DNA of 64,000 nucleotides from Roseateles sp. Lineage in GTDB: Bacteria > Pseudomonadota > Gammaproteobacteria > Burkholderiales > Burkholderiaceae_C. Under the pieces are notes generated by a model that made no database searches, was not told the origin of the DNA, and saw only the letters and a list, made by a program, of their open reading frames with translations. The position numbers were made by a program, and so were the translations under genes. Numbering within the stretch: the first letter of the stretch is position 1; each line of letters begins with the position of its first letter. Positions 24,514 to 35,287 of the stretch are shown one piece after another. The stretch lies in NCBI GenBank assembly GCA_015657635.1, contig JACDQM010000105.1, positions 1 to 64,000 of the forward strand, in the 5' to 3' direction.

Positions 24514-25695
24514 TTACTTCATCTTGCAGGAAGCGGCGTAGGCATCAGCGTGGTTGCTGAAGATCTTGCCCAGCGTCTTGTTGGTCACACGGCCCTGGCC
24601 ATCCTTGGTGATGATGCGCAGGTAGTAGTCCTGCACCGGGTACTGGTTGTTGCCGAACTTGAAGGGACCGCGCACCGAATCGAACTTGGCCGTCTTCAGC
24701 GCCTTCAGCAGCGCATCACCGTCCTCGATCTTGCCCTTCACATCGCGCACCGCCGCGCCCATCAGCTGGGCCGCGTCATAGCCCTGGCTGGCATAGAGCG
24801 AAGGCAGGCGGCCATATTCCTTCTGGAAGTCGGCCACGAACTTCTTGTTGGCGGCGTTGTCCATGTCATGCGCCCAGTGCGAGCTGTTGAACATGCCCAG
24901 CATGGGCTCGCCCACCGCCTTGATCACATCCTCGTCGGCCGAGAAGCCCGGGCCGAACAAGGTGATGTCCTTCGAGAGCCCGGCGCCGACGAACTGCTTG
25001 ATGAAGTTGATGCCCATGCCACCGGGCAGGAAGATGTACATCGCATCGGGCTTGGCCGCGCGCGCCTGCGCCAGCTCGGCCGAATAGTCCAGCTGGCCGA
25101 GCTTGGTGTAGATCTCGTCGGCCACTGCGCCCTTGTAGAAGCGCTTGAAGCCGGTGATCGCGTCCTTGCCCGCCGGATAGTTGGGCGCCAGCACCACCAC
25201 CTTCTTGAAGCCCTTGTCCATCACCGTCTTGCCGACGGCCTCATGCAGGTTGTCGTTCTGCCAGGCCACGTTGAAGAAATAGGGGTTGCACTGCTCGCCC
25301 GCATATTGCGAAGGGCCGGCATTGGCGCTGATATAGGGCGTCTTGGAGGCAAACACGGTGGGGCCGACCGCCAGCATCACATTCGAGAACACGATGCCGG
25401 TCATCAGGTCGACCTTGTCGCGCTTGAGCAGACGCTCAGTGGTCTGCTTGGCCACATCGGGGTTCTGCTGGTCGTCGGCGGTGATCACCTCCACCGGCAG
25501 TCCGCCGAACTTGCCGCCCTGGTGCTTGAGCGCCAGATTGAAGCCGTCGCGGATGTCCACGCCCAGGCCGGCGCCGGGGCCGGAGAGCGTGCTGAGCAGG
25601 CCCACCTTGACCTTGTCGGCGGCCAGCGCCGGCATCGCGGCCAGCAGGCCCAACACGGCCGTCATCACCAGGGTCTTCTTGTCGTTCATGCTCAT
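24514..25695 (-). CDS. Periplasmic substrate-binding protein of the Liv-type ABC importer
   Basis: A 393-residue type I periplasmic binding protein. The signal peptide is MSMNDKKTLVMTAVLGLLA..ALA, and the mature part starts near ADKVKVGLLSTLSGP. It resembles binding proteins for aromatic acids in degradation clusters rather than leucine-binding proteins (for example ITADDQQNPDVAKQ). The ATG at 25695 has GGAG seven bases upstream; a second ATG at 25689 is also possible. It is the first of five transport genes and follows the CoA-ligase gene by 53 bases. Confidence 0.86.
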   Translation of the reverse strand: MSMNDKKTLVMTAVLGLLAAMPALAADKVKVGLLSTLSGPGAGLGVDIRDGFNLALKHQGGKFGGLPVEVITADDQQNPDVAKQTTERLLKRDKVDLMTGIVFSNVMLAVGPTVFASKTPYISANAGPSQYAGEQCNPYFFNVAWQNDNLHEAVGKTVMDKGFKKVVVLAPNYPAGKDAITGFKRFYKGAVADEIYTKLGQLDYSAELAQARAAKPDAMYIFLPGGMGINFIKQFVGAGLSKDITLFGPGFSADEDVIKAVGEPMLGMFNSSHWAHDMDNAANKKFVADFQKEYGRLPSLYASQGYDAAQLMGAAVRDVKGKIEDGDALLKALKTAKFDSVRGPFKFGNNQYPVQDYYLRIITKDGQGRVTNKTLGKIFSNHADAYAASCKMK

Positions 25696-25748
25696 GCTCA
25701 CTCTCCAACAGGGTTTCGGAAAAGGATCAGTCGAGGGGGAAGGAAGAT

Positions 25749-27362
25749 TCAACCGTCGCGCAGACGGAAGCGCTGCAACTTGCCGTTTTCGGTGCGCGGC
25801 AGGCTGGCGCGGAACTCTATCGCACGGGGGTACTTGTAAGGCGCGATCGTGGCCTTCACGAAGTCCTGCAAAACCCTGACCTGGGCCTCGTCCTCCGCAT
25901 GGCCGGGGCGCAACACCACAAAGGCCTTGACGATCTGGCCGCGCTCGACGTCGCCCACACCGATCACGCCGCATTCAGCCACCGCCGGATGCAGCAGCAG
26001 CGCGCTCTCCACCTCGGGGCCGGCAATGTTGTAGCCACCCGAGACGATCATGTCGTCGGTGCGCGCCTGGTAGAAGAAGTAACCATCAGCGTCCACCAGA
26101 TAGGCGTCGCCCGTGAGATTCCAGCCGTTCTTGACGTAGTCGCGCTGGCGCTCATCGGCCAGATAGCGGCAGCCGGTCGGCCCCTTGACCGCCAGCTTGC
26201 CGACCTGGCCGGGAGGCAAGACCTGGCCCTCATCGTCCATCACGCAGGCCTGGTAACCGGGGATGGGCTTGCCGGTGGCGCCGGGGCGGGCGTTCGACTC
26301 GTCATGCGAGATGAAGATGTGCAGCAGTTCGGTGGCGCCGATGCCGTCGATCAGTTCGATGCCGGTGCTGTCTTTCCAGAGCTGGCGCGTCGCCGCCGGC
26401 AGGGCCTCGCCGGCGCTGACGCATTTGCGCAGCGCGCTGAGATCGTGCGCCGAGGCTTGCGCGGCCATTGCGCGGTAGGCGGTCGGCGCGGTGAAGCAGA
26501 CGCTGGCGCGGTACTGCGCGATCGCCGGCAGCAGCGCATCAGGCCCGGCCTTCTCCAGCAGCACGGTGGAGGCACCGACGCTCATCGGGAACAGCAGCAG
26601 ACCACCGAGTCCGAAGGTGAAGGCCAGCGGCGGGCTGCCGATGAAGACGTCGTCGGGCGTGGGTCGCAGGCAATGCGGCGGCCAGCAGCGCGTGATCGCC
26701 ATCACATCGCGGTGGAAATGCATCGTGCCCTTGGGCTGGCCGGTGGTGCCCGAGGTGAAGGCAATCAGCGCGCAGTCATCGGCGGCGGTCTCCACGTTGG
26801 CAAAGCGTGTCGGCTTGGCGGCGGCGCGCGCCTCCAGGCCTTCGGGCGCGTCGCTGAAGAAATGTGCCACCGTCTTCAGCGCCGGGCTCTGCGCCTGCGC
26901 CAGCGTCAACTCTTCAGCCAGGCGCGCGTCGCACAGTGCGTGGCTGACCTCAGCCTTGTCAATCGCCTGGCTGAGCTCCTTGGCGCGCAGCATCGGCATG
27001 GTGGCCACTGCGATCGCGCCGACCTTCTGCACCGCGAACCAGCAGGCCGCCAGCTGCGGCGTGTTGGCGCCGCGCAGCAGCACCCGGTTGCCGGGCACGA
27101 CGCCAAGATCGTCCACCAGCACATGCGCGATCTGGTTGGCACGCGCCTGCAGATCGGCGTAAGTCCAACGCAGGCCGCCCGCACCCTGCAGGCACAGGCG
27201 CTCGCCCTGGCCCTGCTCGACCCAGCGGTCCAGCAGCTCGGCCGCGCAGTTCAGACGGTCCGGAAACTGCAACTCGGGCAGCTCAGACAAGAGCTCGGGC
27301 CATTGCTCGCGCGGCGGCAGGTGATCGCGCGCAAAGGTATCGAGATGGGATGTGTCGGCCAT
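25749..27362 (-). CDS. abmG: 2-Aminobenzoate-CoA ligase (benzoate-CoA ligase family)
   Basis: A 537-residue AMP-forming ligase that would turn anthranilate, ATP and CoA into 2-aminobenzoyl-CoA. Visible motifs are the AMP loop TSGTTGQPKGTMHF, the acceptor segment GIGATELLHIF (benzoate-CoA ligase-like), YQARTDDMIVSGGYNI, and the C-terminal lysine in RTENGKLQRF. The ATG at 27362 has AGAGGAA eight bases upstream. The neighbouring monooxygenase/reductase and the divergent kynurenine genes make anthranilate the expected substrate; benzoate or salicylate ligase activity cannot be excluded. The symbol follows Azoarcus evansii. Confidence 0.82.
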   Translation of the reverse strand: MADTSHLDTFARDHLPPREQWPELLSELPELQFPDRLNCAAELLDRWVEQGQGERLCLQGAGGLRWTYADLQARANQIAHVLVDDLGVVPGNRVLLRGANTPQLAACWFAVQKVGAIAVATMPMLRAKELSQAIDKAEVSHALCDARLAEELTLAQAQSPALKTVAHFFSDAPEGLEARAAAKPTRFANVETAADDCALIAFTSGTTGQPKGTMHFHRDVMAITRCWPPHCLRPTPDDVFIGSPPLAFTFGLGGLLLFPMSVGASTVLLEKAGPDALLPAIAQYRASVCFTAPTAYRAMAAQASAHDLSALRKCVSAGEALPAATRQLWKDSTGIELIDGIGATELLHIFISHDESNARPGATGKPIPGYQACVMDDEGQVLPPGQVGKLAVKGPTGCRYLADERQRDYVKNGWNLTGDAYLVDADGYFFYQARTDDMIVSGGYNIAGPEVESALLLHPAVAECGVIGVGDVERGQIVKAFVVLRPGHAEDEAQVRVLQDFVKATIAPYKYPRAIEFRASLPRTENGKLQRFRLRDG

Positions 27363-27400
27363 GGTCTCAGTTCCTCTGATGCGATGGGCCTGAATCGGGG

Positions 27401-28558
27401 TCAGACGCCGTTTTTGAGCAGATCGCGGCCGATGATCAGCTGCTGCACTTCGCTGGCACCCTCGTAGATGCGCAGCGCCCGGATCTCGCGGTAGAGCGAC
27501 TCGACGATCTCGCCGCGCCGCACGCCACGGCCGCCGAACAGCTGCACCGCCGCGTCGATCACCTTCTGCGCGCCTTCGGTGGCCATCAGCTTGGCCATCG
27601 CAGCCTCGCGCGTGATCGGCCGGCCCTGGTCGCGCGCCCACGCGGCCCGGTAGACCAGCAGGGCGGCGCTGTCCACGGTGCAGGCCATATCGGCCAGCTT
27701 GGCCTGGGCGAGCGGCAGGTCGGCCAGCGTGGCCCCGAACATGCGGCGCTCCTGGGCGTGGGCCAGGCCCTCCTTCAGCGCGCGCCGACCGAAGCCCAGC
27801 GCGGCAGCGGCCACCGAGGTGCGGAACACATCCAGCGTACGCATCGCAATCTTGAAGCCCTCGCCGGCCGCACCGATGCGTTGGCTCTTGGGCACGCGGC
27901 AGTTCGTGAAGCGCAGCCGTGCCAGCGGGTGCGGCGCAATCACATCGATGCGCTCGGCAATCTCGAAGCCCGGCAGTCCGGCGTCGACGATGAAGGCACT
28001 GATGCCTCTTGAGCCCGGCGCTTCGCCGGTGCGCGCGAACAGCACATAGAAGTCCGCGATGCCGCCGTTCGAGATCCAGGTCTTCTCGCCGTTGATCAGA
28101 TAGGCATCACCGTCATCGACCGCGCTGCACTGCATCGCTGCCACATCGGAACCGGCCTCGGGCTCGGACAGCGCAAACGCCGCCAGCGCCTCGCCTGCTG
28201 CCACGCGCGGCAGATAGCGCGCTTTCTGCTCGTCAGAACCTGCCAGTGAGATCGCTCCAGAACCGAGACCCTGCATCGCGAAGGCGAAGTCCGCCAGGCC
28301 GTCATGGCACGCCAGCGTTTCGCGCAGCAGGCACAGGCTGCGCGTGTCGATCACCTCGGCTGCGCCGCCCAGAGCGGTGCCGGCCACCGCATGGCGCAGC
28401 CAGCCACCCTGCCCCAGCGCCTTCACCAGCGCGCGGCATTCGGCATCGACATCGTCACCATGGCCGTGCGAGAGATGGGCGGCGCACCAGGCATCCAGCT
28501 CGGTGGCCAGCGCGCGGTGCTTGTCCTGGAAGAAAGGCCAGCTGAGGAATTCCTGCAT
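27401..28558 (-). CDS. Acyl-CoA dehydrogenase of the anthranilate cluster
   Basis: A 385-residue FAD enzyme of the acyl-CoA dehydrogenase family. It has the FAD/substrate motif [26 protein letters not shown], and the catalytic glutamate in [10 protein letters not shown] near the C-terminus. The start at 28558 lies one base beyond the enoyl-CoA hydratase stop, with GGAG six bases upstream, so the genes are coupled. It probably oxidises a ring-derived cyclohexane- or open-chain acyl-CoA made after the monooxygenase/reductase step. Confidence 0.85.
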   Translation of the reverse strand: MQEFLSWPFFQDKHRALATELDAWCAAHLSHGHGDDVDAECRALVKALGQGGWLRHAVAGTALGGAAEVIDTRSLCLLRETLACHDGLADFAFAMQGLGSGAISLAGSDEQKARYLPRVAAGEALAAFALSEPEAGSDVAAMQCSAVDDGDAYLINGEKTWISNGGIADFYVLFARTGEAPGSRGISAFIVDAGLPGFEIAERIDVIAPHPLARLRFTNCRVPKSQRIGAAGEGFKIAMRTLDVFRTSVAAAALGFGRRALKEGLAHAQERRMFGATLADLPLAQAKLADMACTVDSAALLVYRAAWARDQGRPITREAAMAKLMATEGAQKVIDAAVQLFGGRGVRRGEIVESLYREIRALRIYEGASEVQQLIIGRDLLKNGV

Positions 28559-28559
28559 C

Positions 28560-29411
28560 TCAGTCTCCCTGGAACTCTGGCTTTTGCTTGGCGGCAAAGG
28601 CCTGGTAGGCGCGGTGGAAGTCCTGCGTCATCATGCAGATGGCCTGGGCCTGGGCTTCCGACTCGATGGCCTCGTCCACGCCCATGGCCCATTCCTGGTG
28701 CAGCATCTTCTTGGTCATCGCATGGCCGAAGCTGGGGCCGCAGGCGATCTCGGCGGCCCAGTCCAGCGCGGTCTGCTCCAGCGCCTCGGGCGCGGGCAGG
28801 CGGTTCAGAAAGCCCCATTGCAGCGCCTCCTCTCCGCCCAGAGAGCGACCGCTGTAGAGCAGATCGGACGCGCGGCCCTGGCCGACGATGCGCGGCAGCA
28901 TCGCGCAAGCGCCCATATCGCAGCCGGCCAGGCCGACGCGGGTAAACAAGAACGCCGTCTTGCTGCGCGCCGTGCCCACGCGCAGGTCCGAGGCCATCGC
29001 GATGATGGCGCCCGCGCCAGCGCAGACCCCGTCAATGGCCGCGATGATGGGCTGCGGGCACGCGCGCATCGCCTTGACCAGATCGCCCGTCATGCGAGTG
29101 AAGGCCAGCAGATCGGGCATGGGCATCTGCGTCAGCGGACCGATGATCTCGTGCACATCGCCGCCCGAGCAGAAATTGCCGCCCGCGCCCTGCACCACGA
29201 TGGCCTTGATCTCGTCCACATAGCTCAGGCGGCGAAACAGATCGCGCAGCTCGGCATAGGAATCAAAGGTCAGCGGGTTCTTGCGCTCGGGCCGGTTCAG
29301 CGTGATGACGCCGACGCCATCCAGCTGGCGCCACAGGAAATGCTGCGGCTGATAGTCCTGCAGGCTCTGGCGGTTGCCACCCGCCAGGTGCTGATCAATG
29401 GGGCGGCTCAT
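28560..29411 (-). CDS. Enoyl-CoA hydratase/isomerase family protein
   Basis: A 283-residue crotonase-fold enzyme. The oxyanion-hole segments are [13 protein letters not shown] and [18 protein letters not shown], with the later loop [15 protein letters not shown]. Crotonase enzymes in such clusters hydrate or open ring acyl-CoA intermediates. It overlaps the MarR gene by four bases (ATGA) and is joined to the acyl-CoA dehydrogenase gene. Confidence 0.85.
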   Translation of the reverse strand: MSRPIDQHLAGGNRQSLQDYQPQHFLWRQLDGVGVITLNRPERKNPLTFDSYAELRDLFRRLSYVDEIKAIVVQGAGGNFCSGGDVHEIIGPLTQMPMPDLLAFTRMTGDLVKAMRACPQPIIAAIDGVCAGAGAIIAMASDLRVGTARSKTAFLFTRVGLAGCDMGACAMLPRIVGQGRASDLLYSGRSLGGEEALQWGFLNRLPAPEALEQTALDWAAEIACGPSFGHAMTKKMLHQEWAMGVDEAIESEAQAQAICMMTQDFHRAYQAFAAKQKPEFQGD

Positions 29412-29989
29412 GTCTGTTTCTCCTTGCTGCTGACGCTCATGCTGCTGGCACTTGCGCTCTTGCGGGTAACACGTTTCTTCGCGGCCGGCGCGGCGACGAC
29501 GGCGGCCGCGTCCAGGCTGCCGAGGTGCTGCTTGAGCTGGGCCAGCAGCTCATAAACCTGGGTCTTCTGCGCCGGGCTCCAGCCGCTCAACAGCTCGATC
29601 ACCCAGCCTTCATGCGTGCTGGCCATGCGCTTGAACTGGCGCCGACCGGTCGCGGTCAGCTTGACGCTGAAGGAGCGCCGGTCGGTCTCGGAGGGCACGC
29701 GCTGCACCAGCCCCTCGGCTTCAAGCTGGTCGGTGATGCCGGTGATATTGCCGCCGGTCACCATCAGGCGTTGCGACAGCGCGCGCATGGTCAGGCCTTC
29801 GGGGTGGCGCTCCAGCTGAGCCAGCAGGTCGAAGCGCGGCAGCGTGGTGCCGAAATCCTGACTCAGGCGGCGGCGGATCTGGTCTTCGATGCGGGTGCTG
29901 CAAGTCAGCAGGCGCAGCCACAGCTTCAGCGCCTGGTGGTCCGCATCGCCCAGGCGCGATTCCAGATCGGGCGTCAGTTCGTCCAGCAT
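29408..29989 (-). CDS. MarR-family regulator inside the anthranilate operon
   Basis: A 193-residue winged-helix repressor. The DNA-binding core is [19 protein letters not shown] to [18 protein letters not shown], followed by the wing [15 protein letters not shown]. The C-terminal 35 residues are an Ala/Lys/Ser tail not usual for MarR. It starts within the stop codon of the SDR gene (TGATG) and its end overlaps the hydratase gene, so it is made with the enzymes. Homologues commonly respond to aromatic acyl-CoA; 2-aminobenzoyl-CoA is the natural candidate. The operator is probably at 33142-33163. Confidence 0.84.
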   Translation of the reverse strand: MLDELTPDLESRLGDADHQALKLWLRLLTCSTRIEDQIRRRLSQDFGTTLPRFDLLAQLERHPEGLTMRALSQRLMVTGGNITGITDQLEAEGLVQRVPSETDRRSFSVKLTATGRRQFKRMASTHEGWVIELLSGWSPAQKTQVYELLAQLKQHLGSLDAAAVVAAPAAKKRVTRKSASASSMSVSSKEKQT

Positions 29990-30774
29990 CAGGCCGTCTC
30001 CCCACCACACACGGCAATCGCCTGGCCGTTGACGGCAGCGGCGCCGGGGCTTGCCAGCCAGGCCACCGTCTGCGCCACTTCCTCGGGCTGGATCAGGCGG
30101 CCCTGCGGATTGGCCGAGGCCAGCTCATGCTTGGCCTGCTCGGGCGTGCGGCCGGTCTTGGCGACGATGGTCTCGACCGCCTGCGCGACGATCTCGGTCT
30201 CGGTGTAGCCGGGGCAGACCGCGTTCACGGTGATGCCCTTCTTCGCCACTTCCAGCGCCAGCGCACGGGTCAGGCCCAGCACCCCATGCTTGGCGGCGCA
30301 ATAGGCCGCCACATAGGCATAGCCCTTGAGCGCCGCCGTGCTCGCCACATTGATGATGCGGCCCCGCCCAGCGGCCAGCATGCCCGGCAGCACCTGCTGG
30401 CTGCACAGGAAGGTGCCGGTCAGATTGACCTGCAGCATCTGCTGCCACTGCGCCAGCGTCGTGCGCGCCAGCGGCGCCGTCTGCACCTGGCCGGCGTTGT
30501 TGACGAGGATGTCCACCGGCCCGAAGTCCGATGCCCCGGCTGCCGCGAACGCGGCCTGCACGCTGGCCTCGTCGCCCACATCGCAGCGCTGCGCAGCCAC
30601 CGGCCCCAGCGCTGCCAGTGCCGCGCACTGCACCTGCAGGCGGGCAAGATCGCGGCCCATCAGCGTGACGCGAGCACCGCCCCGCAACAGCGCGGCGGCC
30701 ACCGCCGCACCGATGCCCGAGCCACCGCCGGTGACGACAGCATGCTGCCCCTGCAAGCCTTGGTCGACGCTCAT
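29989..30774 (-). CDS. SDR-family 3-hydroxyacyl-CoA dehydrogenase-like oxidoreductase
   Basis: A 261-residue short-chain dehydrogenase. The NAD(P) motif is TGGGSGIG, followed by NNAG, a catalytic Ser ([10 protein letters not shown]) and YCAAK. Its length and style fit 3-hydroxybutyrate/3-hydroxyacyl-CoA dehydrogenases. It lies between the monooxygenase/reductase gene (four-base overlap) and the MarR gene (one-base overlap). A beta-oxidation-like dehydrogenation of a cyclic or opened intermediate is the probable step. Confidence 0.85.
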   Translation of the reverse strand: MSVDQGLQGQHAVVTGGGSGIGAAVAAALLRGGARVTLMGRDLARLQVQCAALAALGPVAAQRCDVGDEASVQAAFAAAGASDFGPVDILVNNAGQVQTAPLARTTLAQWQQMLQVNLTGTFLCSQQVLPGMLAAGRGRIINVASTAALKGYAYVAAYCAAKHGVLGLTRALALEVAKKGITVNAVCPGYTETEIVAQAVETIVAKTGRTPEQAKHELASANPQGRLIQPEEVAQTVAWLASPGAAAVNGQAIAVCGGETA

Positions 30775-33104
30775 GCCTTCTGCGCCTTTTCGCGTTGGAA
30801 GTTCGCTTCCATCTGCGACTTGGCCGAGCGGTATTGCTGCGGCCAGGCCAGTTCGGTGAAACCGATCTTGGCGGCTTCAGTCAGCGTCCAGGCCGGGTTG
30901 GCCAGATGCGGACGCGCCACCGCGCACAGGTCGGCGCGGCCGGCGGCGATGATGCTGTTGACATGATCGGCCTCGCTGATCGCGCCCACCGCCATCGTCG
31001 CGATGCCGGCCTCCTGGCGCACGCGGTCGGCAAACGGGGTCTGGAACATGCGACCGTAGACCGGCTTTTCCTGTTTGCTGACCTGACCCGAGGAACAGTC
31101 GATCAGGTCGGCGCCGGCGGCCTTGAAGGCGCGGGCGATCTGCACCGCATCGTCCGGCGTCGTGCCGCCCTCGACCCAGTCATGCGCCGAGATGCGCACC
31201 GACATCGGCAGATGCGCCGGCCAGACTTCGCGCAGCGCGGCGAACACCTCCAGCGGGTAGCGCAGGCGGTTCGCCAGGCTGCCGCCGTACTCGTCCTCGC
31301 GCTGATTGGTCAGCGGCGAGATGAAGCTGGACAGCAGATAGCCGTGCGCGCAGTGCAGCTCCAGCCAGTCGAAGCCGGCCGCGGCGGCGCGCTGGGCGGC
31401 AGCCACGAAGTCGGCCTTGACGCGGTCCATATCGGCACGCGTCATCGCCCGCGAGACCTGGCTGACGCCTGACAAGTATTGCTGGGGCGAGGCGCTGATC
31501 AAGGGCCAATTGGCCTCGCTGTCGCTGTCCGACAGGGGCTTGTCGATACCGTCCCAGGCGCGCCGGGTCGAGCCCTTGCCACCGGCATGGCCCAGCTGCA
31601 CCGCCATCTTGGCGTCGCTGTTGGCATGCACCCAGTCGACGATGCGCCGCCAGGCCGCGCCCTGCTCGTCCGTCCACAAGCCCGGCAGCCGGGGGGTGAT
31701 GCGCGCATCCGGACTGGTGCAGGTCATCTCGGCGAACACCAGGCCGGCGCCGCCCATGGCGCGCGCACCCAGATGCACCAGGTGATAGTCGCCCGGAAGG
31801 CCGTCCACGGCAGAGTACTGCGCCATCGGCGAGACCACCACACGGTTCTTCAGCGTCAGCGAGCGCAGCGTGAAGGGCGTGAACATCGGCGGCACGGGCT
31901 TCTGCTCGGGGCCGCGCTCGACACCCGCACGCGCGGCGAACCAGCGCTCATAGCCTTCGAGCCAGTCCTTGTCGCGCAGGCGCAGGTTCTCGTGGCTGAT
32001 GCGCTGGCTGCGCGTCAGCATCGAATACATGAACTGCTCGGGCTCCAGCGGGTCGCAGTAGCGCTGGCCGCAGACCTCGAACCACTCCATCGCATTCCAG
32101 GCCGCGTTCTGCAGGCGCAGGGTCTCGACGCGGCGCGCCGACTGGTAGTCGGCCAGCACCTGGGGAATCTGTGCAGGCGTGTCGCCCTGCTGCTGGAACA
32201 GCCGCGCCAGCTCGATCGCGTCCTCGATGGCCAGCTTGGTGCCCGAGCCGATCGCAAAGTGCGCCGTGTGCACCGCGTCGCCCATCAGCACCACATGGCT
32301 GCCGTGCTTGTTCTTCAGCCACCACTGATCACAGACCACGCGCTGGAAGTTCAGCCAGGCCGAGCCGCGCAGATGGCGCGCATTGGTCATCAGCTTCTCG
32401 CCCTGCAGGCTGTCGGCAAACAGCTTCTCGCAGAAATCGATGGATTGCTGCTGGTCGGCCTGGTCCAGCCCATGCGCCAGCCAGACATGCTCAGGACACT
32501 CGACGATGAAGGTGGTGGTCTGCTCGTCGAATTTGTAGACGTGGGCCTGGAACCAGCCATGCTCGGTCTTCTCGAACAGGAAGTTGAAGGCGTCGTACAG
32601 CTTGTGCGTGCCCAGCCAGATGTAGCGGTTGGGCCGCGTGACGATATCGGGCTTGAAGACCTCGGCGTAGCGGCCTCGGACGCGGCTGTTGATGCCGTCG
32701 CTGGCGATGATCAGGTCGGAGTCGGCATAGTCCTCGTCGGACTGCGCATCGCAGTCGAACACCAGCTCCACGCCCAGACGCTCACAGCGCGCCTGAAGGA
32801 TGTTGAGCAGCTTCTTGCGGCCGATGCCGACGAAGCCATGGCCGCCGGAGCGGATCGCGCGGCCCTTGATGTGCAGCTCGATGTCGTCCCAGTGATTGAA
32901 GGCCTGCTGGATCTCGGCGGCCGTCTCCGGGTCCCATTGGCGCATATTGTCCATGGTGGCATCCGAGAACACGACGCCCCAGCCGAAGGTGTCGTAGGGC
33001 TTGTTGCGCTCGACCACGCGGACCTGGTGGGCCGGGTCCAGCTTCTTCATCAGCAGACCGAAATAGAGGCCAGCGGGGCCGCCGCCTATGCAGGTGATGC
33101 GCAT
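30771..33104 (-). CDS. abmA: 2-Aminobenzoyl-CoA monooxygenase/reductase (ACMR), FAD hydroxylase-OYE fusion
   Basis: A 777-residue two-domain flavoenzyme. Residues 1-395 form an FAD aromatic hydroxylase: [10 protein letters not shown] at the N-terminus, then DGINSRVR and [18 protein letters not shown]. Residues 407-777 are an old-yellow-enzyme domain: [28 protein letters not shown] and [11 protein letters not shown]. This fusion is the hallmark of Azoarcus 2-aminobenzoyl-CoA monooxygenase/reductase, which hydroxylates and then reduces the ring to a non-aromatic enamine ketone. Databases often call the same family salicylyl-CoA 5-hydroxylase. It is the first gene of the minus-strand operon. The ATG at 33104 has AAGG nine bases upstream; an in-frame start at 33140 is less likely. 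Confidence 0.86.
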   Translation of the reverse strand: MRITCIGGGPAGLYFGLLMKKLDPAHQVRVVERNKPYDTFGWGVVFSDATMDNMRQWDPETAAEIQQAFNHWDDIELHIKGRAIRSGGHGFVGIGRKKLLNILQARCERLGVELVFDCDAQSDEDYADSDLIIASDGINSRVRGRYAEVFKPDIVTRPNRYIWLGTHKLYDAFNFLFEKTEHGWFQAHVYKFDEQTTTFIVECPEHVWLAHGLDQADQQQSIDFCEKLFADSLQGEKLMTNARHLRGSAWLNFQRVVCDQWWLKNKHGSHVVLMGDAVHTAHFAIGSGTKLAIEDAIELARLFQQQGDTPAQIPQVLADYQSARRVETLRLQNAAWNAMEWFEVCGQRYCDPLEPEQFMYSMLTRSQRISHENLRLRDKDWLEGYERWFAARAGVERGPEQKPVPPMFTPFTLRSLTLKNRVVVSPMAQYSAVDGLPGDYHLVHLGARAMGGAGLVFAEMTCTSPDARITPRLPGLWTDEQGAAWRRIVDWVHANSDAKMAVQLGHAGGKGSTRRAWDGIDKPLSDSDSEANWPLISASPQQYLSGVSQVSRAMTRADMDRVKADFVAAAQRAAAAGFDWLELHCAHGYLLSSFISPLTNQREDEYGGSLANRLRYPLEVFAALREVWPAHLPMSVRISAHDWVEGGTTPDDAVQIARAFKAAGADLIDCSSGQVSKQEKPVYGRMFQTPFADRVRQEAGIATMAVGAISEADHVNSIIAAGRADLCAVARPHLANPAWTLTEAAKIGFTELAWPQQYRSAKSQMEANFQREKAQKA

Positions 33105-33308
33105 GCCGTCACGCCTTGGACAGTGAACGAATGCGATCAACTTTAGGTATCGATAGTTTAGGTGTCAATTACTTTCAGGCTGTGCCAGACTACGGACATT
33201 CCCGGGGTCGCGACCGTGGTCGCCATCCCGCCGAAGGCCTTGTTGGGATTAACCGACACCACGCCGATTCAAGCCGCGATAAGGTGCGCGCCGCCTGAGG
33301 AACACACC
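33105..33308. promoter_or_regulatory. Divergent control region between the ACMR operon and kynB
   Basis: These 204 bases must drive both operons. TTTAGGT occurs twice in direct order (33142-33148, 33157-33163) around the palindrome TATCGATA (33148-33155), a fitting size for a MarR site, and lies 40-60 bases before the ACMR start. Nearer kynB, GGTCGCGACC (33206-33215) overlaps GCGACC/GGTCGC (33210-33223), two interlocked palindromes that could bind a second regulator. Protein-binding is inferred from symmetry only. Confidence 0.45.
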
Positions 33309-33937
33309 ATGACAGTCAAGAAGCTCTGGGACATCTCACCCACCGTCACGCCGGACGCGCCGATCTTTCCCGGCGACGAGCCCTTTGCGCTGCGCTGGAC
33401 CGCGACGCTGACGCCGGACTGCCCGGTGAATCTGAGCGCGATCACGATGTCGCCACATGTGGGTGCGCATGCCGATGCGCCGCTGCACTACGCGAATGGC
33501 GCGGCAGCCATTGCCGACGTCGCGCTGGACGCCTATCTGGGCCGCTGCCGCGTGATCCACGCGATCGCCTGCGGCCCGCTGATCCGCATCGAGCACCTGC
33601 AGCATGCCGAGGCCGCGCTGCCGCCGCGCGTGCTGGTGCGCTGCTGCCAGCACGCCGACACGCAGTGGAACCCCGAGTTCAGCGCCTTCGCGCCCGAGAC
33701 GGTGGACTGGCTGGCGGCGCGCGGCGTGCGCCTGATCGGCCTGGACACACCCTCGGTGGACCCAGCCAGCAGCAAGAGCCTGGACAGCCACCAGCGACTG
33801 CTGCGCCTGGACCTGCGCGTGCTTGAGAACCTGGTGCTGGACGAGGTGCCGAGGCGACTACGAATTGATTGCGCTGCCACTGAAGCTGGCCGGCGCTTGT
33901 GCATCCCCCCGTTCGCGCAGTCTTGCGCGAACTTTGA
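33309..33937 (+). pseudogene. kynB: Kynurenine formamidase, frameshifted near its 3' end
   Basis: KynB hydrolyses N-formylkynurenine to kynurenine and formate. The start [13 protein letters not shown] has GAGGAA six bases upstream. The metal motif [11 protein letters not shown] is intact, and so are the first 180 codons through [10 protein letters not shown]. The frame then breaks at GTGCCGAGGCGAC (33849-33856); the family sequence [18 protein letters not shown] follows in a second frame, and PVRAVLREL plus TGA (33937) in a third, after a six-C run at 33905-33910. As printed, the kynB frame never stops and runs into kynU. With the indels repaired it is about 209 residues, the normal length. 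Confidence 0.83.
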
Positions 33938-33983
33938 CGGTTCGGCGCAGTGCTGCGCGAACGCTGATGGAGTTGAACGACAA

Positions 33984-35287
33984 ATGAATGCAATCACCAG
34001 ACAGGACTGCGTCGCGCGGGATCAGGCCGATCCGCTGCGCGCCCTCAAGGACCAGTTCGCGCTGCCGCCCGGCGTGATCTACCTGGACGGCAATTCGCTG
34101 GGCGTGCTGCCCAAGGCGACGGCCGCGCGGGTGCAAGCGGTGATCACCCAGGAATGGGGCACCGACCTGATCAAGAGCTGGAACACCGCGCACTGGATGG
34201 AGCTGCCGGCGCGGGTGGGCGACAAGATCGCCCGTCTGGTCGGCGCCGCGCCGGGCGAGGTGATCGCGGCGGACTCGACCTCGCTGAACCTCTACAAGGT
34301 GCTCAGCGCCGCGATCCGCATCGCGCAGGCCGACGCGCCGGGGCGCAAGACCCTCGTGTCCGAGCGCAGCAACTTCCCGACCGACCTCTACATCGCCGAG
34401 AGTCTGTGCCAGCAGCACGGCTTGACGCTCAAACTGGTCGATAGCGTGGACGAACTGCCTGCCGCACTGGACGCCGACCTGGCGGTGCTGATGCTCACCC
34501 AGGTGAACTACCGCACCGGCTACCAGCACGATATGGCCGCCGTCACCGCCGCCGCGCAGGCGGCGGGCGCGCTGGTGATCTGGGACCTGGCGCACTCGGC
34601 CGGCGCGGTGCCGGTGAACCTGAGCGGCGCGAACGCTGACTTCGCCATCGGCTGCGGCTACAAATACCTGAACGGCGGCCCGGCGCGCCGGCCTTCGTGT
34701 GGGCGCATCCACGCCATGTGAACCGGTTCTGGCAGCCGCTGTCGGGCTGGCTGGGCCATGCAGCGCCCTTCCAGTTCACGCCCGACTACCAGCCCGCCGC
34801 CGGCATCACGCGCTACATCTGCGGCACGCCGGCCATCCTGGCGCTCGCCGCGCTGGAGTGCGGCGTGGACACCGTGCTGGCGGCCGAGCCGCTGGGCGGC
34901 ATGGCGGCGCTGCGGCAGAAATCCGTCGCGCTGACCGAGTGCTTCATCGAGCTGGCTGAGGCGCGCTGCGCCGAGCTGGGCGTGCGCCTGGCCTCGCCGC
35001 GCGAGGCCGCGCAACGCGGCAGCCAGGTCTGCCTGAGTCTGGCCGCACCGCTGCACGAAGCCGGCTATGTGGTGATCCAGGCCCTGATCGCACGCGGCGT
35101 GATCGGCGACTTCCGCGCCGGCGATCCCGCGCGACTTGACGAGGTGCCGCACATCCTGCGCTTCGGCTTCACGCCGCTGTACCTCGGCTTCGCCGATGTG
35201 TGGGATGCCGTCGAGCATCTGCGCCAGGTGCTGGCCAGCAGCGAGTGGAAAGAGGCGCGTTTCAACCAGAAAGCGAGCGTGACATGA
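33984..35287 (+). pseudogene. kynU: Kynureninase, one-base frameshift in the middle
   Basis: KynU is a PLP enzyme that cleaves kynurenine to anthranilate and alanine. The first frame (33984 to about 34680) includes [30 protein letters not shown] and the PLP lysine in [11 protein letters not shown]. It then misreads (ARRPSCG) and stops at 34721. The second frame continues properly with [18 protein letters not shown] and ends ASVT at 35287. One G is missing in CCCGG at 34679-34683. Repaired length is about 434 residues. The start is preceded by GGAG eleven bases away. It lies between kynB and kynA and supplies anthranilate to the divergent CoA pathway. Confidence 0.86.

Noticed and set aside
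30771-33104. Reading the ACMR gene as a salicylyl-CoA 5-hydroxylase
   Set aside because: The same family carries that name, but the linked kynurenine genes and anthranilate-type ligase make 2-aminobenzoyl-CoA the better substrate. Salicylyl-CoA remains possible.
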